Below, in pieces: positions 34,962 to 43,877 of a stretch of DNA of 64,000 nucleotides. The notes under the pieces are model-generated. The model made no database searches, was not told the origin of the DNA, and was given only the letters and a program-made list of their open reading frames with translations. The DNA comes from Proteobacteria bacterium UBA981 (GTDB lineage Bacteria > Pseudomonadota > Gammaproteobacteria > Ga0077536). The position numbers and the translations under genes were made by a program. The number at the start of each line of letters is the position of its first letter. Within the stretch, counting starts at the first letter, position 1. Location of the stretch: assembly GCA_002292285.1 (NCBI GenBank), contig DBBP01000012.1, positions 145,937-209,936 of the forward strand, read 5' to 3'.

Positions 34962-35525
34962 ATGACTAAGCGAACGATCTATGCCCTATCTGAACTAGGC
35001 TGCCTGGTACTTCTGACACTCGCTGTGGCTGCTCCAGTTGCCGCTGTCGACACGGTGCTGTTCGAAATCGGCATGACCGAGAGCGACGAAAATGCGGAAC
35101 GCTACGGTGCGGCAGCGCGCTGGAATCTGGGCGGTAAGTGGTTGAAGACCGGCGACTGGGAATTAGTTAGCTATCTGGAGGTATCTGCTACTTACTGGGA
35201 TGGGGAGCAGGGACGCACTGGCGAAGACGGGCTTGCCGATTTCGGTCTCACTCCGGTACTGCGCTGGCAACACGATCCGGCGCTGGGTTTCGCACCGTTC
35301 GCGGAGTTTGGTGTGGGCGCACACGTCCATACTGAAGACGGCATCGGCAATAAGGATTTCGATATTCCATTTTCTTTCGGGAGTCACTTCGGAGCTGGTG
35401 CCCGTTTCGGTACGGGCGGCAAGTACGAATTGGTCTATCGCTTCCAGCACCTGTCCAACGCCAGCCTCGGTGACAGCAATCCGGGCATTAATTTTCACGT
35501 CATCCAGCTCGGCTACCATTTCTGA
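34962..35525 (+). CDS. PagL-like lipid A 3-O-deacylase (acyloxyacyl hydrolase family)
   Basis: Outer-membrane beta-barrel enzyme family that removes the 3-O acyl chain of lipid A. The 187-residue product from ATG 34962 has a signal peptide (about 1-28, ending APVAA) and eight amphipathic strands. It ends in the aromatic residue typical of outer-membrane barrels (LGYHF). The PagL motif HLSNA gives His163 and Ser165. The Glu that completes the P. aeruginosa triad lies 12 residues after the Ser; here that position reads Asn177 (NPGIN). Activity is therefore not certain. ATG 34944 is an alternative start. Confidence 0.82.
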   Translation: MTKRTIYALSELGCLVLLTLAVAAPVAAVDTVLFEIGMTESDENAERYGAAARWNLGGKWLKTGDWELVSYLEVSATYWDGEQGRTGEDGLADFGLTPVLRWQHDPALGFAPFAEFGVGAHVHTEDGIGNKDFDIPFSFGSHFGAGARFGTGGKYELVYRFQHLSNASLGDSNPGINFHVIQLGYHF

Positions 35526-35714
35526 ATTCAATCTGGCGACATTGCCGTTCGCCGCGCAGAAAATCGCCCGCCGGCCAAGGCTGAATCGCGCCTCGCGACC
35601 AGCGTATGCGGCATTACGAAAATTGGGATTGCAGCTTATGCAGATAACACGACAACGCCAAGCTAGCCGCACGCCTGCCGGCCCATCGTGTTGTTTTTCT
35701 AAGATTTTCTAGTC

Positions 35715-36605
35715 ATGAATTGGCCTACTCTCGAAAGCTTCGTCGGCAACACGCCACTGGTCCGTCTGCAACGGATACCGGGCACCACCAGCAACGTCAT
35801 TCTGGCTAAGCTCGAAGGAAACAATCCCGCCGGCTCGGTGAAAGATCGACCTGCGCTTTCGATGATCGAACAGGCCGAGAAACGCGGCGACATCAAACCT
35901 GGTGACACCTTGATTGAGGCAACCAGCGGCAACACCGGCATTGCGCTTGCGATGGTTGCAGCGATGAAGGGCTACCGCATGCTCTTGATCATGCCCGACA
36001 ACATGAGCTCCGAGCGGCGTGCGGCAATGAAGGCCTTTGGTGCAGAACTGGTTTTAGTCAGTGAAGAACAAGGCATGGAGGGCGCCCGCGACCTTGCCAC
36101 CGCGATGGCGGATCGCGGTGAGGGGATCGTGCTCGATCAGTTCGCCAATCCCGACAATCCGCTCGCTCATCATGGTGACACTGGACCCGAGATTTGGCGC
36201 GACACGGGCGGATTGGTTACGCATTTTGTCGCTTCGATGGGCACCACCGGGACGATCATGGGGACATCAAGCTTCCTTAAGAGTCAGAACCCGAACGTGC
36301 AGATTATTGGTGTGCAGCCAGGTGAAGGTGCGCGTATTCCCGGCATCCGCCGATGGCCGCAGGCCTATCTGCCCAAGATTTACGATGCGAACGCCATTGA
36401 CACTATTCTGGAAGTCACGCAGGACGAGGCCGAAGTCATGACGCGCAGACTTGGTGCGGAGGAGGGGCTGTTTTGCGGCATTTCTTCTGGCGGTGCGTTG
36501 TCTGCAGCGCTGACCCTGTCGGCGCAAGTGGAGAATGCGGTGATCGTGTTTATCGTTTGCGACCGCGGCGACCGCTACATTTCAACGGGCGTGTTCCCGG
36601 ATTGA
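35715..36605 (+). CDS. cysM: Cysteine synthase B
   Basis: PLP-dependent enzyme that forms cysteine from O-acetylserine and sulphide or thiosulphate. The 296-residue protein has the PLP-lysine at about residue 43 in GSVKDRPA, the phosphate-binding SGNTG loop near 78 and the C-terminal GISSGG. The short length and the sequence GNNPAGSVKDRPA favour CysM over CysK. It is transcribed alone, 189 bp after the pagL-like gene, with only a T-rich tract before its ATG. Confidence 0.95.
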   Translation: MNWPTLESFVGNTPLVRLQRIPGTTSNVILAKLEGNNPAGSVKDRPALSMIEQAEKRGDIKPGDTLIEATSGNTGIALAMVAAMKGYRMLLIMPDNMSSERRAAMKAFGAELVLVSEEQGMEGARDLATAMADRGEGIVLDQFANPDNPLAHHGDTGPEIWRDTGGLVTHFVASMGTTGTIMGTSSFLKSQNPNVQIIGVQPGEGARIPGIRRWPQAYLPKIYDANAIDTILEVTQDEAEVMTRRLGAEEGLFCGISSGGALSAALTLSAQVENAVIVFIVCDRGDRYISTGVFPD

Positions 36606-36642
36606 ACGTTTGTAACGCCCGGCAAGTATGCGCGGCTAGCTT

Positions 36643-37428
36643 ATGAACGTATTCGTATTTGATATTGAGACTGTTCCGGACGTCGCCGGCGCGCGCCGCC
36701 TATGGGGGCTTGACGATGTCGACGACGAGGGCGTGGCCGCCATCATGTACAGCAAGCGCCAACAGGAAACGGGTGGCAGCACGGATTTTTTACGCCACCA
36801 CCTGCACCGTATCGTGGCCATTTCAGCTGTTTTTCGCGAGGGAGAGCGATTTAATGTCTGGTCGTTGGGCGAAGAACAGGCCAGCGAAGCGGAAGTGATT
36901 AAGCGCTTTTTTGAAGGGATTGAGCGTTATTCTCCGACTCTGGTGTCATGGAATGGCAGTGGCTTCGACCTGCCGGTGCTGCACTATCGAGCGATGATCA
37001 ACGGCGTGGCGGCGCCGCGATATTGGGATACCGGCGATGAAGATCGCAGTTTCCGCTACAACAATTACATGAGCCGCTATCACTGGCGGCACATCGATGT
37101 CATGGATGTCATTGCGGCTTTTCAGCCGCGTGCTTTCGTGCCGCTGGACCAGATGGCGAGCCTGTTGGGCTTCCCAGGCAAGTTCGGCATGACGGGCGCC
37201 GACGTGTGGGATGAGTATCGTCGCGGCAATCTGTCCGCGATTCGAAACTATTGCGAGACTGACGTGCTGAATACCTGGTTGGTGTTTTTGCGTTTCCAGC
37301 ATGTGCGCGGGCACTTGCAAGACCATCAACTGGAGGCGGAGTTAGCGCGTACCCGCGAGTTTCTGCACAGCAACGATGGGCAGCACTTCAAGGAATTCTT
37401 GCAGGCCTGGGATAACGCTTCAGTATGA
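36643..37428 (+). CDS. PolB-like 3'-5' exonuclease (DnaQ superfamily)
   Basis: A 261-residue cytosolic protein of the predicted 3'-5' exonuclease family related to the proofreading domain of DNA polymerase B. The DEDD-type acidic residues are in place: DIE (Asp7, Glu9) for Exo I, WNGSGFDLPVL for Exo II and YCETDVLNTW for Exo III. No polymerase domain is attached. The role in repair or nucleotide processing is not known. rlmD starts 10 bp downstream on the same strand. Confidence 0.88.
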   Translation: MNVFVFDIETVPDVAGARRLWGLDDVDDEGVAAIMYSKRQQETGGSTDFLRHHLHRIVAISAVFREGERFNVWSLGEEQASEAEVIKRFFEGIERYSPTLVSWNGSGFDLPVLHYRAMINGVAAPRYWDTGDEDRSFRYNNYMSRYHWRHIDVMDVIAAFQPRAFVPLDQMASLLGFPGKFGMTGADVWDEYRRGNLSAIRNYCETDVLNTWLVFLRFQHVRGHLQDHQLEAELARTREFLHSNDGQHFKEFLQAWDNASV

Positions 37429-37438
37429 GTGAATTGGT

Positions 37439-38761
37439 GTGAGCAGACGTAAGTCGCGCCGCGCGATCCGCGAGCCGATCGAGATCACGATAGACGGACT
37501 ATCCCACGAAGGTCGCGGCGTAGGCCGGATAGATGGCAAAGCAGTTTTCGTACATGGCGCCTTGCCCGGTGAACGCGTGCTGGCGCGCATTCAGCGCAGC
37601 CGAGCCACGTTTGACGAGGCCGATACCGTCTCCGTGCTCGAAGCGAGCCCACAGCGCATCGAGCCGCGCTGTCCGCATTTCGGCGTCTGCGGCGGTTGTA
37701 GCCTGCAACATATGAGTGAGGAACATCAGCTCGCCCATAAGCAGAGTGTGATGCTGGAACTCTTGCAGCACCAGGCCGGTCTGCAACCTCAACATCTCGC
37801 AGAGCCCATTCATGGACCCCAGTGGGGTTATCGGCGTAAAGCGCGTCTCGGAGTAAAGCACGTAGCGGCCAAGGGAGGGGTGATTGTCGGCTTTCGTGAA
37901 CGCGCGAAACCTTATGTGACGAACAGCGAACAATGCGACGTGCTTGATGCCCGCGTCGGCCAGCATTTGCCCGCCTTGCGCGCGCTGATCCAAGGCACCT
38001 CAGTCGCCGACAAGATCCCGCAGATAGAGGTTGCTATCGGTGATGACTGTGTCGCCCTGGTCATTCGTCATATGGAGTCGTTAAGCGAATCTGATGAGAT
38101 TGCCTTTCGACAATTCGCTGAGCTGGCCCAGGTCGACATTTATTCACAAAGCGGCGGGCTGGACACAGTGCGACCGCTCAACTCAGAAGCCGCGCCGCTC
38201 AGCTACACGATCGATGGCTTGAACCTGCGCTTCGAGCCCGTCGATTTTGTTCAGGTCAACGCGGCGATTAACGCGGACATGATTGCTCGGGCAATTGATT
38301 ATCTGCAGCTGACGACGGCGGACGCGATTGCGGATTTGTTTTGCGGTTTGGGGAATTTCTCCTTGCCGCTGGCGCGACGGGCCGGCCACTTGCTGGGTAT
38401 TGAAGGCGATGCCGGACTGATAGAACGTGCCGGCGCCAACGCGCGCGCGAATGGCATTGAGAACTGCGAATTCCGGAGCGCCAATCTCGCCGATCCCGCG
38501 ACGATCACTGCGCTCGATTTGGGCGGCGCGAACAAACTGCTTCTCGACCCGCCCCGCACCGGTGCGCTGGAATTAATCGAAGGACTGGATCTTCGCGCGA
38601 TTTCTCGTCTTGTATACGTATCCTGCAATCCGGTTACCTTCGCGCGAGACGCGGCTCTGTTGTGTGATCGTCATGGTTTCGCGCTCCTCGAATGTGGCGT
38701 TCTTGATATGTTTCCGCAAACTGCACACGTCGAGTCCATCTCACTTTTCGCTAAACCATAA
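37439..38761 (+). CDS. rlmD: 23S rRNA (uracil-1939-C5)-methyltransferase RlmD
   Basis: SAM-dependent enzyme that forms m5U1939 in 23S rRNA. The 440-residue protein has an N-terminal TRAM domain (about 12-70) and iron-sulphur ligands Cys78, Cys84 and Cys87 (RCPHFGVCGGC), with a fourth Cys in SEQCDV. The Rossmann methyltransferase domain carries DLFCGLGNFSLPLA. The catalytic Cys is in YVSCNPVTFARD. The start is GTG 37439. The cluster and length favour RlmD over RlmC or TrmA. The 3' end abuts the ABC-binding lipoprotein gene. Confidence 0.94.
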   Translation: MSRRKSRRAIREPIEITIDGLSHEGRGVGRIDGKAVFVHGALPGERVLARIQRSRATFDEADTVSVLEASPQRIEPRCPHFGVCGGCSLQHMSEEHQLAHKQSVMLELLQHQAGLQPQHLAEPIHGPQWGYRRKARLGVKHVAAKGGVIVGFRERAKPYVTNSEQCDVLDARVGQHLPALRALIQGTSVADKIPQIEVAIGDDCVALVIRHMESLSESDEIAFRQFAELAQVDIYSQSGGLDTVRPLNSEAAPLSYTIDGLNLRFEPVDFVQVNAAINADMIARAIDYLQLTTADAIADLFCGLGNFSLPLARRAGHLLGIEGDAGLIERAGANARANGIENCEFRSANLADPATITALDLGGANKLLLDPPRTGALELIEGLDLRAISRLVYVSCNPVTFARDAALLCDRHGFALLECGVLDMFPQTAHVESISLFAKP

Positions 38762-38765
38762 AGTC

Positions 38766-40280
38766 ATGCCGAAGACTGCAAACGCGCTTGCAGACTGGCG
38801 CTCGTGCTTCGTATTACTTGTCCTGATTGTTGCGCACAGTGGCTGCACCGACGCCCCGGCTGACCGTATCCGATTCGGCCTGCCAACCGCGCCGGTGACG
38901 CTCGATGCGCGCTTTGCGACCGACGCTGTATCGACCCGATTGGTGCGCCTGCTTCATCGTCCGCTGGTCGATTTCGATGCGAGCGCAAAGCCCATGGCTG
39001 ATTTGGCCAGCTGGGAAAAGGTCAGCCCCACGCGCTATCGCTTCACCCTAAGAACCGGTACGACCTTTACCGGCGGGCGGCCGGTTACGGCCCGCGACGT
39101 TGTGGCGACTTATCGTTCTGTACTTGATCCAGCGACGGGTTCTCCTCATCGCAGCTCACTGATTAATATTGCGGACCTCGTTGCACTTGATTCGCGCACG
39201 ATAGTATTCACTTTGAACACACCGGATGAGCTGTTCCCGGGCACGTTGGTAATCGGCGTTATGTCGGAATCGGCAGTCGCCAGTACTTCCACCCGAGATC
39301 GATGGAGCGAGAATTCGGGTGCCTTTGAACGCCTCGATTGGCATGCCGACGGACGGGTCCTGTTGCGTCGCCGGGACGACGGTACGCTGGTCGAATTCGT
39401 GCCGGTAAAGGATGAGACCGTACGTGCGATGAAGCTTATCGACGGTGAACTCGATATCGTGCAGGGCAATCTCGAGCCACAGACCTGGCGTTGGCTAAGT
39501 GGGCACAATCACCTGCACGGCGAGCAGGTCGAGGGCACGACGTTTTCGTATCTCGGCTTTAATCTTGAAGACCCACTACTGCGCGAACGAAAAGTGCGTC
39601 TCGCGCTGCTGCACGCAATTGATCGTGAAGCCATCGTGAAGCACGTTTTCGCATACGCTGCGCGCCCTGCTGCGATGATTTTTCCGGCGCAGCATTGGGC
39701 CGGCGCAGAAGGGCTTGCCGTACCACAGTACAACCCGGTACGGGCCCGGGAATTGCTGACGGAGGCTGGCTTCACGGGGCGGCTGTCGTTGCACTACAAG
39801 ACTTCTACCGACTATTTCCGCCTGCGCATTGCGACCATATTGCAGAGCCAACTCGCCGAGATCGGCGTCGATCTGGAGATCGAAAGCCTCGATTGGGGGA
39901 CGTTCTATGGTGACGTGAAAAGCGGTAATTTTCAGGTCTACGGGTTGTCGTGGGTGGGACTGAAAATGCCGGACATATTCCGCTATGCGTTTCACAGTAC
40001 CTCGTTACCGCCGGGAGGTGCGAATCGCGGCCGTTATAACAGCGCCACTGCTGACGATCTCATCGAAGCTGCCGAGCGCGCAGGGTCGCTTACTGCGCGC
40101 GCGGTGCTGTATCGGACACTGGCCGAGCAGCTGCTGTACGATTTACCCTACGTCCCGTTGTGGTTCGAAGACCAGCTCGTGGTCATGCGTGAAGACATTG
40201 TGAATTACTCGACGACCGCCGACGGCCATTTCGATGCATTGGCGAACACATCCCGGAGAGCGACTCTTGTCAGCCATTGA
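38766..40280 (+). CDS. Peptide-type ABC transporter substrate-binding lipoprotein
   Basis: DppA/OppA-family solute receptor. ATG 38766 gives 504 residues and a lipoprotein signal with HSGC and Cys27; the longer open frame from 38610 runs through rlmD and is discarded. The SBP_bac_5 fold is recognisable: ARFATDAVSTRLVRLLHRPL near the N-terminus, YRFTLRTGTTFTGGRPVTARDV and a C-terminal PYVPLWF segment. Its stop overlaps the L,D-transpeptidase start. Two permeases follow, but no ATPase gene. Together with the wall enzymes the likely ligand is a peptide or muropeptide; this is an inference. Confidence 0.88.
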   Translation: MPKTANALADWRSCFVLLVLIVAHSGCTDAPADRIRFGLPTAPVTLDARFATDAVSTRLVRLLHRPLVDFDASAKPMADLASWEKVSPTRYRFTLRTGTTFTGGRPVTARDVVATYRSVLDPATGSPHRSSLINIADLVALDSRTIVFTLNTPDELFPGTLVIGVMSESAVASTSTRDRWSENSGAFERLDWHADGRVLLRRRDDGTLVEFVPVKDETVRAMKLIDGELDIVQGNLEPQTWRWLSGHNHLHGEQVEGTTFSYLGFNLEDPLLRERKVRLALLHAIDREAIVKHVFAYAARPAAMIFPAQHWAGAEGLAVPQYNPVRARELLTEAGFTGRLSLHYKTSTDYFRLRIATILQSQLAEIGVDLEIESLDWGTFYGDVKSGNFQVYGLSWVGLKMPDIFRYAFHSTSLPPGGANRGRYNSATADDLIEAAERAGSLTARAVLYRTLAEQLLYDLPYVPLWFEDQLVVMREDIVNYSTTADGHFDALANTSRRATLVSH

Positions 40281-40755
40281 GCGAATTGAAATCGACCTCT
40301 GTCGTCAGTCGTTGCGTGCCTGGCACACCGAGGACAACTTCGTCGACTATTGCGTTTCAACCGCGCTTAATGGTCCGGGCGAGATGCTGGACAGTGAATG
40401 TACCCCACGAGGATTGCACGAGATTTGCGAATTAATCGGCGCAGACTGCGCCCCAAATACCGTCTTTGTCGGCCGGCGCCCGACCGGCGAACTGCATAGC
40501 GCGACGCTGGCTGCCGAGCAGCCTCACAGAGACTGGATTTTAACGCGCATTCTGTGGCTAAGCGGTCGCGAACCAGGTCGGAATCTGGGTGGTAGTTGCG
40601 ACACCAGAGCGCGCTACATTTACATCCATGGCACCCCGGACGCGACGCCACTCGGTGTCGCCGGCTCGCGAGGTTGCGTTCGGATGCATAATCGCGACGT
40701 CATCGAAGTGTTCGACCAGGTGCGGGTGGGGACGCCGGTTGATATCCATGAATGA
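40267..40755 (+). CDS. L,D-transpeptidase (YkuD family)
   Basis: Murein cross-linking or lipoprotein-attaching enzyme class with a catalytic Cys. The active-site block reads HGTPDATPLGVAGSRGCVRM, with His121 and Cys137 counted from the chosen start. The family usually has SHGCVR; the Arg in place of His is a common variant. The start is set at TTG 40267, because GGAG lies eight bases upstream; ATG 40234 has no such site. No signal peptide is evident, which is odd for a periplasmic enzyme. It overlaps the binding-protein stop by 14 bp. Confidence 0.85.
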   Translation: MSAIERIEIDLCRQSLRAWHTEDNFVDYCVSTALNGPGEMLDSECTPRGLHEICELIGADCAPNTVFVGRRPTGELHSATLAAEQPHRDWILTRILWLSGREPGRNLGGSCDTRARYIYIHGTPDATPLGVAGSRGCVRMHNRDVIEVFDQVRVGTPVDIHE

Positions 40756-40931
40756 GCCGACTTGCGCGCAACTCTAGCCTCTGAATGTGCTGGGTTTGTC
40801 GTGGTCCTAATGCGCCACGCATGGGCAGTCCGGGGCGCTGGCTGTGCGGGCGAATATCTCTGATGCGTCACGTTGTCTATGACTAGCGCGTTGCTCTCGC
40901 CCTGGCGCGGCACCCCACTCCAGGCCCGAGC

Positions 40932-41864
40932 ATGAGGGCGCAGCTACTATTTATTGGCGTGCGTCTGGCGGCGGCGGGATCGGTTGTGCTGGCGGTCACG
41001 TTGCTTGTGTTTATGCTCCTCCACGTGATTCCCGGCGACCCGGTCGATGTGATGCTCGGCGAGTATGCTGCGGTCGCAGACCGCGAGGCCTTGCGGGCGC
41101 GTCTTGGTCTGGATCTGTCACTGGCCCAACAATGGTGGACCTTCGCATCGGGTGTCGCCCGTCTTGATCTCGGTGTGTCGATGGTTAGCGGGCATCCCGT
41201 GGTGGATACCGTGCTGACACACTTTCGTATGACCGCCGTTCTGGCTATCGCAGCGCTTTTTGTTGCACTGGCATTCGGCGTTCCGCTCGGTGTGTTGGCA
41301 GCGCTCAGGCCGGGGAGTCGCTGGGACCATCTGAGTATGATCGTCGCCGTTGTGGCGATGTCAGTGCCTAATTTCGTACTCGGCCCGCTCCTCATCCTAC
41401 TGTTTAGTGTTGCGCTCGGTTGGCTTCCCGTCGGTGGCGCCGATTCTCCAGACGCCCTGATACTGCCAGCGCTAACCCTGGGTTTGTCCATGGCCGCGCT
41501 GCTGGCGCGTATGACCCGCGCGACGATGCTCGACGTATTGGAACAGCCGTACATCACCGCGGCGCGAGCGCGAGGACTGAGCGAACAGCGCGTGATTACT
41601 GTCCATGTTCTCGGTAATGCTGCGCTACCACTGGTGACGGTTATGGGGTTGCAATTAGGTGCTCTGCTGGGTGGCGCGGTAATTACCGAGGTTGTGTTCG
41701 GATGGCCCGGGGTAGGACAACTGCTGGTCGAATCGATTCAGCGCCGCGATTATCCAGTCGCACAGGCCTGCGTGTTGGTCATCAGCTTCGCCTACGTCGC
41801 GCTCAATACGCTGACTGACATGTTCTATACGCGCATCGACCCGCGGGTCGTTGAGGGTCCGTGA
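40932..41864 (+). CDS. ABC transporter permease, DppB/OppB type
   Basis: Inner-membrane permease of 310 residues with six helices, the first at about 9-30. The BPD_transp_1 domain covers about 95-305. The EAA loop for ATPase contact is visible as AARARGLSEQRVITVHVLGNAALPL. The N-terminal HVIPGDPVDVMLG block is typical of DppB/OppB proteins. It is separated from the L,D-transpeptidase by 176 bp without a clear promoter. The next permease overlaps its stop by 4 bp. Confidence 0.93.
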   Translation: MRAQLLFIGVRLAAAGSVVLAVTLLVFMLLHVIPGDPVDVMLGEYAAVADREALRARLGLDLSLAQQWWTFASGVARLDLGVSMVSGHPVVDTVLTHFRMTAVLAIAALFVALAFGVPLGVLAALRPGSRWDHLSMIVAVVAMSVPNFVLGPLLILLFSVALGWLPVGGADSPDALILPALTLGLSMAALLARMTRATMLDVLEQPYITAARARGLSEQRVITVHVLGNAALPLVTVMGLQLGALLGGAVITEVVFGWPGVGQLLVESIQRRDYPVAQACVLVISFAYVALNTLTDMFYTRIDPRVVEGP

Positions 41865-42661
41865 CACCCGCAGTCCGCATAGCCGCTTTGATCGTGTTCT
41901 CGTGGGCACTGGTCGCACTTATCTCGCCACTACAAACACAGGCTGCGAACGAGATTAGTCTTGAGCACATGCTGGAACGTCCAGCGCTTGGGAGCGGGCT
42001 GGGACGAGACGATCTGGGGCGTCCGATAGCGGCACGTTTGGGCGTCGGTGCTCAGGTGTCATTGCTCGTGGCGATGGTGGTCGTGTCAATTACGGCCAGC
42101 GTTGGTATCGCTGTGGGGGTCACTGCCGCATGGCTCGGAGGTTGGGTCGACCTTATCGTGGTACGTATTATTGACGTGTTTCTGGCCTTCCCCGGCATCC
42201 TGCTGGCGATCGCGCTGAGTGGCATTCTGGGGCCTGGATTGTTCAATCTGCTCGTCGCCCTGAGCGCTGTTGGATGGGTTGGTTTTGCGCGGCTCGCGCG
42301 TGCTCAGACGCTTAGCGTCCGCCAGCGAGACCACGTAGCGGTAGCCCGCGCGCTTGGTGTCCCGGCATTCGGCGTTGTCGTAAAGCATATCTTGCCCCTG
42401 ATCGCGGGACCGCTGCTGGTTGAGGCCACTTTTGCGCTTTCGGCAGTGATCGTGGCAGAAGCGGGGCTCTCATTTCTTGGCCTTGGCGTGCAACCGCCAG
42501 CGCCTTCATGGGGCGCTATGATTCGTGACGGCACACGTTACATGTTGGTTGCCCCGCACTTCGTGCTGGTGCCGGGGTTGGCGCTGATGAGTCTCGTGAT
42601 CGCGATTAATTTACTCGGTGATGAACTCAGGCGGCGTTGGCAGGTTGGTGGCGAGAGGTGA
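41861..42661 (+). CDS. ABC transporter permease, DppC/OppC type
   Basis: Partner permease of 266 residues, starting with GTG overlapping the previous stop (GTGA). The DppC/OppC start block HMLERPALGSGLGRDDLGR is present, with LGVGAQVSLLVA; the EAA loop reads VARALGVPAFGVVVKHILPL. The final periplasmic block GLSFLGLGVQPPAPSWG is a family hallmark. No DppD or DppF ATPase lies downstream; nagZ follows after 154 bp. Transport therefore requires ATPases encoded elsewhere. Confidence 0.93.
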   Translation: MTPAVRIAALIVFSWALVALISPLQTQAANEISLEHMLERPALGSGLGRDDLGRPIAARLGVGAQVSLLVAMVVVSITASVGIAVGVTAAWLGGWVDLIVVRIIDVFLAFPGILLAIALSGILGPGLFNLLVALSAVGWVGFARLARAQTLSVRQRDHVAVARALGVPAFGVVVKHILPLIAGPLLVEATFALSAVIVAEAGLSFLGLGVQPPAPSWGAMIRDGTRYMLVAPHFVLVPGLALMSLVIAINLLGDELRRRWQVGGER

Positions 42662-42815
42662 GCGCTAGTGCCACTGTCGGGCTGGCTTCGCGGCGCATTG
42701 CCGACCCTGGAGCTGCCTGGGTTGAGCAATCAGGAAGGAGGGCGGCCTTAAGCCCTGCAGCGCTATACTCTCCGCTTGCACTCACCTGGTAACGGGCGAC
42801 CCTGGACATCGCTTT

Positions 42816-43877
42816 ATGCTTGGACCGTTAATGATTGATATCGAGGGCATCGCGCTCTCGGACGCCGACCGAGCGTTGTTGCGCGAGCCACTGGTGGGCG
42901 GGATCATCCTGTTCTCCAGAAACTATGCGGACCCGGAACAGCTCGCCAGTTTAACTGCTGAGATTCACGCTTTGCGTTCTCCGCCACTGCTCATTGCGGT
43001 GGATCAGGAAGGCGGTCGGGTGCAGCGATTCCGTAACGGACTGGTGGAATTACCGGCGTTGCTGACTCTCGGCAAGAACTTTTCGAGCGAGCCCGAAGCG
43101 GCGCTCGCTATGGCTGCCGATCACGCATGGATGATGGCGAGCGAACTACGTGCCCTCGGTATCGACTTCAGTTTCGCGCCCGTGCTCGACGTCTACACCG
43201 TGCACAGCGCAGTCATCGGTGATCGAGCACTGCATGCTGACCCGAGTGCTGTCGCAAAGCTCGCCCGGACCTACATTACCGCCCTCAACGCGTGCGGGAT
43301 GGCTGCAGTGGGTAAACACTTCCCCGGGCACGGTTGCGTGGCCGCAGATTCTCATCTCGAGTTGCCCGTAGACGAGCGCGAATTCGACGAGATTGAGCGC
43401 CACGATTTGTTGCCATTTCGCGCCCTGATCGATGCCGGCATCGCAGGAGTCATGATGGCTCACGTGCGTTATCCCAAAATCGATGAACTAGCCGCAGGCT
43501 ACTCCAGCCACTGGATTCGACAGATTCTGCGTCGGGAAATGCGGTTTGAGGGCGTCGTATTCAGTGACGATCTCAGCATGCTGGGTGCAGTTGTCGAAGG
43601 GTCTTACGCCGACAGAGCGCGCTTGGCCCTGGACGCGGGCTGTGACGTTTTGCTCGTGTGTAATCAGCGTAGCGCCGTGCTTGAAATCGTCGCGGCACTA
43701 GCCGGGGAACAATTCCCGGAAACCCAGGCGCGCATCATTCGGATGCATGCGCGCGGTCCATCGGTAGCGCTTCCCGACTTGCAGGCGAGCGCGCGCTGGC
43801 AGGCTGTTAACGATCAGTTCTGTAGCGCTATCCCGTGCCCGGAACTGGATTTGGGTGATGACAATCTGCTTGGCTGA
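42816..43877 (+). CDS. nagZ: Beta-N-acetylhexosaminidase NagZ
   Basis: GH3 cytosolic enzyme that removes N-acetylglucosamine from anhydro-muropeptides during wall recycling. The 353-residue protein has KHFPGHG (167-173), the Asp-His general acid dyad in ADSHLELPV (Asp178, His180) and the nucleophile region FSDDLSM near 250-255. A TATACT -10-like box lies at 42774-42779, so it may have its own promoter. Its 3' end overlaps the next gene by 23 bp. The position beside peptide permeases and an L,D-transpeptidase makes a coherent wall-turnover group. Confidence 0.95.
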   Translation: MLGPLMIDIEGIALSDADRALLREPLVGGIILFSRNYADPEQLASLTAEIHALRSPPLLIAVDQEGGRVQRFRNGLVELPALLTLGKNFSSEPEAALAMAADHAWMMASELRALGIDFSFAPVLDVYTVHSAVIGDRALHADPSAVAKLARTYITALNACGMAAVGKHFPGHGCVAADSHLELPVDEREFDEIERHDLLPFRALIDAGIAGVMMAHVRYPKIDELAAGYSSHWIRQILRREMRFEGVVFSDDLSMLGAVVEGSYADRARLALDAGCDVLLVCNQRSAVLEIVAALAGEQFPETQARIIRMHARGPSVALPDLQASARWQAVNDQFCSAIPCPELDLGDDNLLG

